NCBI GenBank assembly: GCA_030765325.1
Contig: JAVCCT010000005.1
Span: 1 to 8,209 of the forward strand
Source: Candidatus Stygibacter frigidus
GTDB lineage: Bacteria; Cloacimonadota; Cloacimonadia; Cloacimonadales; TCS61
Direction of reading: 5' to 3'
Length of the DNA: 8,209 nucleotides
Of this stretch, positions 6,496-8,209 are shown in pieces. The translations under genes were made by a program, and so were the position numbers. Each line of letters begins with the position of its first letter. Position 1 is the stretch's first letter. Under the pieces are notes generated by a model. It was given only the letters and a program-made list of their open reading frames with translations. It was not told the DNA's origin and did not search any database.

Positions 6496-7372
6496 AATCA
6501 AATTAGCACCTAATTCAGGATTTTGTTTCGGCGTAAAAAGGGCTATCAAACTCGCCAGAGAAGCTGCTGAAACTAATAAACAAATAGTAACACTGGGACC
6601 AATTATCCATAATCCGCAATTAGTTGAAAGTTTCAGAGAAAGAGGGGTGGACTCAGTAAATGATCTGGATCAGGTAACTACTCAAACAGTTATTATCCGT
6701 TCCCATGGTGTTGATCAAGATATTCTGGAAGAGCTGAAAAAGAAAGGTGTTGAAATTATTGACGCAACCTGCCCTTATGTTGCCAAAGCTCAGGAACTGG
6801 CAAAAAGATTGAGCAATGAAGGTTATCCGGTAGTGATCATGGGTGATTCCAATCATCCTGAAGTGAAAGGAATTAGATCATATATTGATGGAGAGGTATT
6901 TGTAATTGATAATAATGACACTTTACCTGATAAAATCTTCCCCCGTCTGGGGCTGATTTCTCAAACCACAAAAAGCCTGGAAGATTTTCAGCAGGTAGCA
7001 AGCTCATTGGTACCCAAAGCCAAGGAATTACGCATTGTTAACACAATCTGTTCAGCAACAAGTGTACGTCAACATGCAACATTACTATTAGCCAGGGAAA
7101 GTGATATAATGATTGTCATTGGTGGCTTCAATAGTTCGAACACAAAAATGCTTGCCAAAATTTGCCATAATATTATTGAGACACAACATATCGAAACGGC
7201 TGTAGAACTGCAGGGAGAGTGGTTCAAAGGGAAGCATAAAATAGGTATGACAGCAGGAGCATCTACACCGGATTGGATTATTGTAAATATTTATAATGAA
7301 ATAAATAAATATACCGGGAGCGGTTCGCCGTATGTCTCCAGAATAGAAGAGATTCCCGGTTATAAGGAGTGA
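6479..7372 (+). CDS. ispH: 4-hydroxy-3-methylbut-2-enyl diphosphate reductase (297 aa)
   Basis: IspH is the last enzyme of the non-mevalonate (MEP) pathway; its iron-sulfur cluster reduces HMBPP to IPP and DMAPP. The three cluster cysteines are Cys16 (GFCFGVKRA), Cys98 (DATCPYV) and Cys191 (NTICSAT). Substrate-site residues are His44, His76 (RSHGV), and His126 and Glu128 (NHPEVKG). SQTTK (161-165), NSSNT (218-222) and GAST (260-263) complete the pocket. The length is typical. The start lies within the acyltransferase gene with AAGGA only 3 bp upstream, a tight spacing, but no other start gives a complete N-terminus. The stop is 2 bp before rpsA. In some Clostridia IspH and S1 are fused; here they are separate but adjacent. 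Confidence 0.97.
   Translation: MSSKIEIKLAPNSGFCFGVKRAIKLAREAAETNKQIVTLGPIIHNPQLVESFRERGVDSVNDLDQVTTQTVIIRSHGVDQDILEELKKKGVEIIDATCPYVAKAQELAKRLSNEGYPVVIMGDSNHPEVKGIRSYIDGEVFVIDNNDTLPDKIFPRLGLISQTTKSLEDFQQVASSLVPKAKELRIVNTICSATSVRQHATLLLARESDIMIVIGGFNSSNTKMLAKICHNIIETQHIETAVELQGEWFKGKHKIGMTAGASTPDWIIVNIYNEINKYTGSGSPYVSRIEEIPGYKE
7364..7369 (+). promoter_or_regulatory. Shine-Dalgarno deciding the rpsA start
   Basis: AAGGAG lies 5 bp before ATG 7375, at the end of ispH. This perfect site favours the early rpsA start, and hence the acidic extension, over the in-frame ATGs at 7825 and 7828, which are preceded only by a weak GAAGAAG. Confidence 0.8.
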
Positions 7373-7374
7373 AA

Positions 7375-8209
7375 ATGTTTATTATCGATCAAGAAGAAGA
7401 AAAAGTAGTTGTTCCTGTCAAAGAAAACACAGAAGAGACTACAGAGAAAGACGAAACACAAGAGCCGGTAGAAGAAACTCAACCGGATGAACCTGAAACC
7501 GAAGCAGTGGAAGAAGAAAAAGAAGTTGAACCTGTCGAAGAAAACGCAGAAGAGACTAAAGAGAAAAATGAAACAAAAGAACCAGTAGAAGAAACTCAAC
7601 CGAATGAATCCAAAGCCGAAGCAGTAGAAGAAGAAAAAGAAGTTGAACCTGTTGAAGAAAACACAGAAGAGATTACAGAAAAAGAAGAAACAAAAGAGCC
7701 AGTTGAAGAAACTCAACCGGATGAAGCCAAAGTCGAAGTAGTAGAAGAAGAAGAAGCAACTCAGGAAGTTGCAGAACCCGAAATTGAAGAACCAGCAAAA
7801 GAGCCAAAAACACCTGAAGAAGATATGATGGAATTGATGGATCAGCATTTTGCTAAATTCAAAGAAGGCGAAATTATTGATGGTTATGTTGTCAGCGTAG
7901 ATGAACGTGCAGTACTGATTGATATAGGATTCAAATCAGAAAGCCCAATATCAATCAAAGAGTTCAATCCTACAGATTTACCTAAAATTGGCACACCTAT
8001 CAAAGTTTATATTGATTCAGTTGAAGATATTAGCGGCAGAATCAAGCTTTCTAAGAAAAAAGCAGATTTTTACCTTAATCTCAAAGAGTTACAGCGCTTA
8101 ATGGAGGAAGATGAAACTGTTAATGGCGTCCTCCGTCGCCGCGTTAAAGGTGGAATGATAGCTGAGATCATGGGCTTGGAAGCCTTCCTGCCGGGTTCAC
8201 AAATTTCTA
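7375..8209 (+). CDS. rpsA: Ribosomal protein S1 with long acidic repeat extension, 3' end outside window (278 aa visible)
   Basis: S1 binds mRNA on the 30S subunit and helps start translation on structured or weak ribosome sites. The frame is open to the window edge. The first S1 OB-fold begins at about residue 163 (FKEGEIIDGYVVSV, then AVLIDIGFKSESPISIKEF) and ends near IKLSKKKA (223-230). The second starts at about 248 (TVNGVLRRRVKGGMIAEIMGLEAFLPGSQ) and is cut. Residues 1-150 are an extreme acidic extension with three 39-residue tandem repeats, dominated by Glu with Lys, Thr, Pro and Val; it is probably disordered. Ordinary S1 begins close to the first OB domain, so this extension is unusual. 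The start at 7375 has a perfect Shine-Dalgarno and sits 2 bp after ispH. A start at Met151 would remove the extension, but its ribosome site is poor and the repeat region keeps an open frame. Confidence 0.92.
   Translation, partial: MFIIDQEEEKVVVPVKENTEETTEKDETQEPVEETQPDEPETEAVEEEKEVEPVEENAEETKEKNETKEPVEETQPNESKAEAVEEEKEVEPVEENTEEITEKEETKEPVEETQPDEAKVEVVEEEEATQEVAEPEIEEPAKEPKTPEEDMMELMDQHFAKFKEGEIIDGYVVSVDERAVLIDIGFKSESPISIKEFNPTDLPKIGTPIKVYIDSVEDISGRIKLSKKKADFYLNLKELQRLMEEDETVNGVLRRRVKGGMIAEIMGLEAFLPGSQIS
7393..7755 (+). repeat. In-frame 117-bp tandem repeats in rpsA
   Basis: Three units of 39 codons lie at 7423-7539, 7540-7656 and 7657-7755 (the last is degenerate at its end), preceded by a partial unit from 7393. 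Each encodes EN(T/A)EE, then KEPVEETQP, then VEEEKEVEPVE with few changes; the third unit loses the pattern after VEEEE. Unit length is a multiple of three, so gain or loss of units would keep the frame. The high nucleotide similarity suggests recent duplication. Confidence 0.9.

Noticed and set aside
7825..7830. Alternative rpsA start at Met151/Met152 without the acidic extension
   Set aside because: It is preceded only by a weak GAAGAAG, while 7375 has AAGGAG at proper spacing and an open frame through the repeats. It is kept as a testable alternative.
7360..7848. 162-codon minus-strand open frame rich in Phe and Cys
   Set aside because: It is the antisense of the Glu/Lys-rich rpsA repeat: GAA codons read backwards as TTC. 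It has no independent sign of being a gene.

Overview
The window is an AT-rich bacterial chromosome segment with about 390 bp of non-coding sequence followed by a single dense plus-strand gene train: rseP, a DNA methyltransferase, a restriction endonuclease, tgt, a small membrane protein of DUF5683 type, cmk, a plsC-like acyltransferase, ispH and the 5' part of rpsA. Neighbouring genes overlap by 4 to 17 bp or are separated by at most 8 bp, and I see no internal terminator or obvious internal promoter, so the whole set looks like one operon. Most genes have a recognisable purine-rich Shine-Dalgarno sequence. The gene set and the DUF5683 protein suggest a Gram-negative member of the FCB assemblage, possibly a Cloacimonadota-like lineage. 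That placement is inference from general character only and is weak.

Region 1-392 holds no convincing gene. It is low-complexity and repeat-rich: a 25-bp imperfect direct repeat, three perfect tandem copies of a 10-mer, a TTGAAAAT-type repeat cluster, and a purine-rich, G-rich tract matching the canonical G-quadruplex pattern. Region 393-1748 is the site-2 protease RseP. Region 1745-3674 is a two-gene type II restriction-modification module, visibly more AT-rich than its neighbours. Region 3664-7372 returns to housekeeping functions: tRNA queuosine modification (tgt), nucleotide metabolism (cmk), phospholipid synthesis (plsC-like) and isoprenoid synthesis (ispH), plus one uncharacterised membrane protein. 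Region 7375-8209 is ribosomal protein S1, cut by the window end, with a long acidic N-terminal extension made of 39-residue tandem repeats.

The most interesting part is the restriction-modification module. It appears to have been spliced into the core operon with start/stop overlaps at both ends, so its expression is tied to rseP upstream and to tgt downstream. The endonuclease resembles the MjaI family (known target CTAG), and the methyltransferase has the N4-cytosine type motif TSPPYW. CTAG occurs only three times in the window by my manual scan, two of them inside the methyltransferase gene. The methyltransferase carries a C-terminal domain of about 100 residues that resembles a staphylococcal-nuclease fold but appears to have lost catalytic residues. 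I know of no described role for such a fusion.
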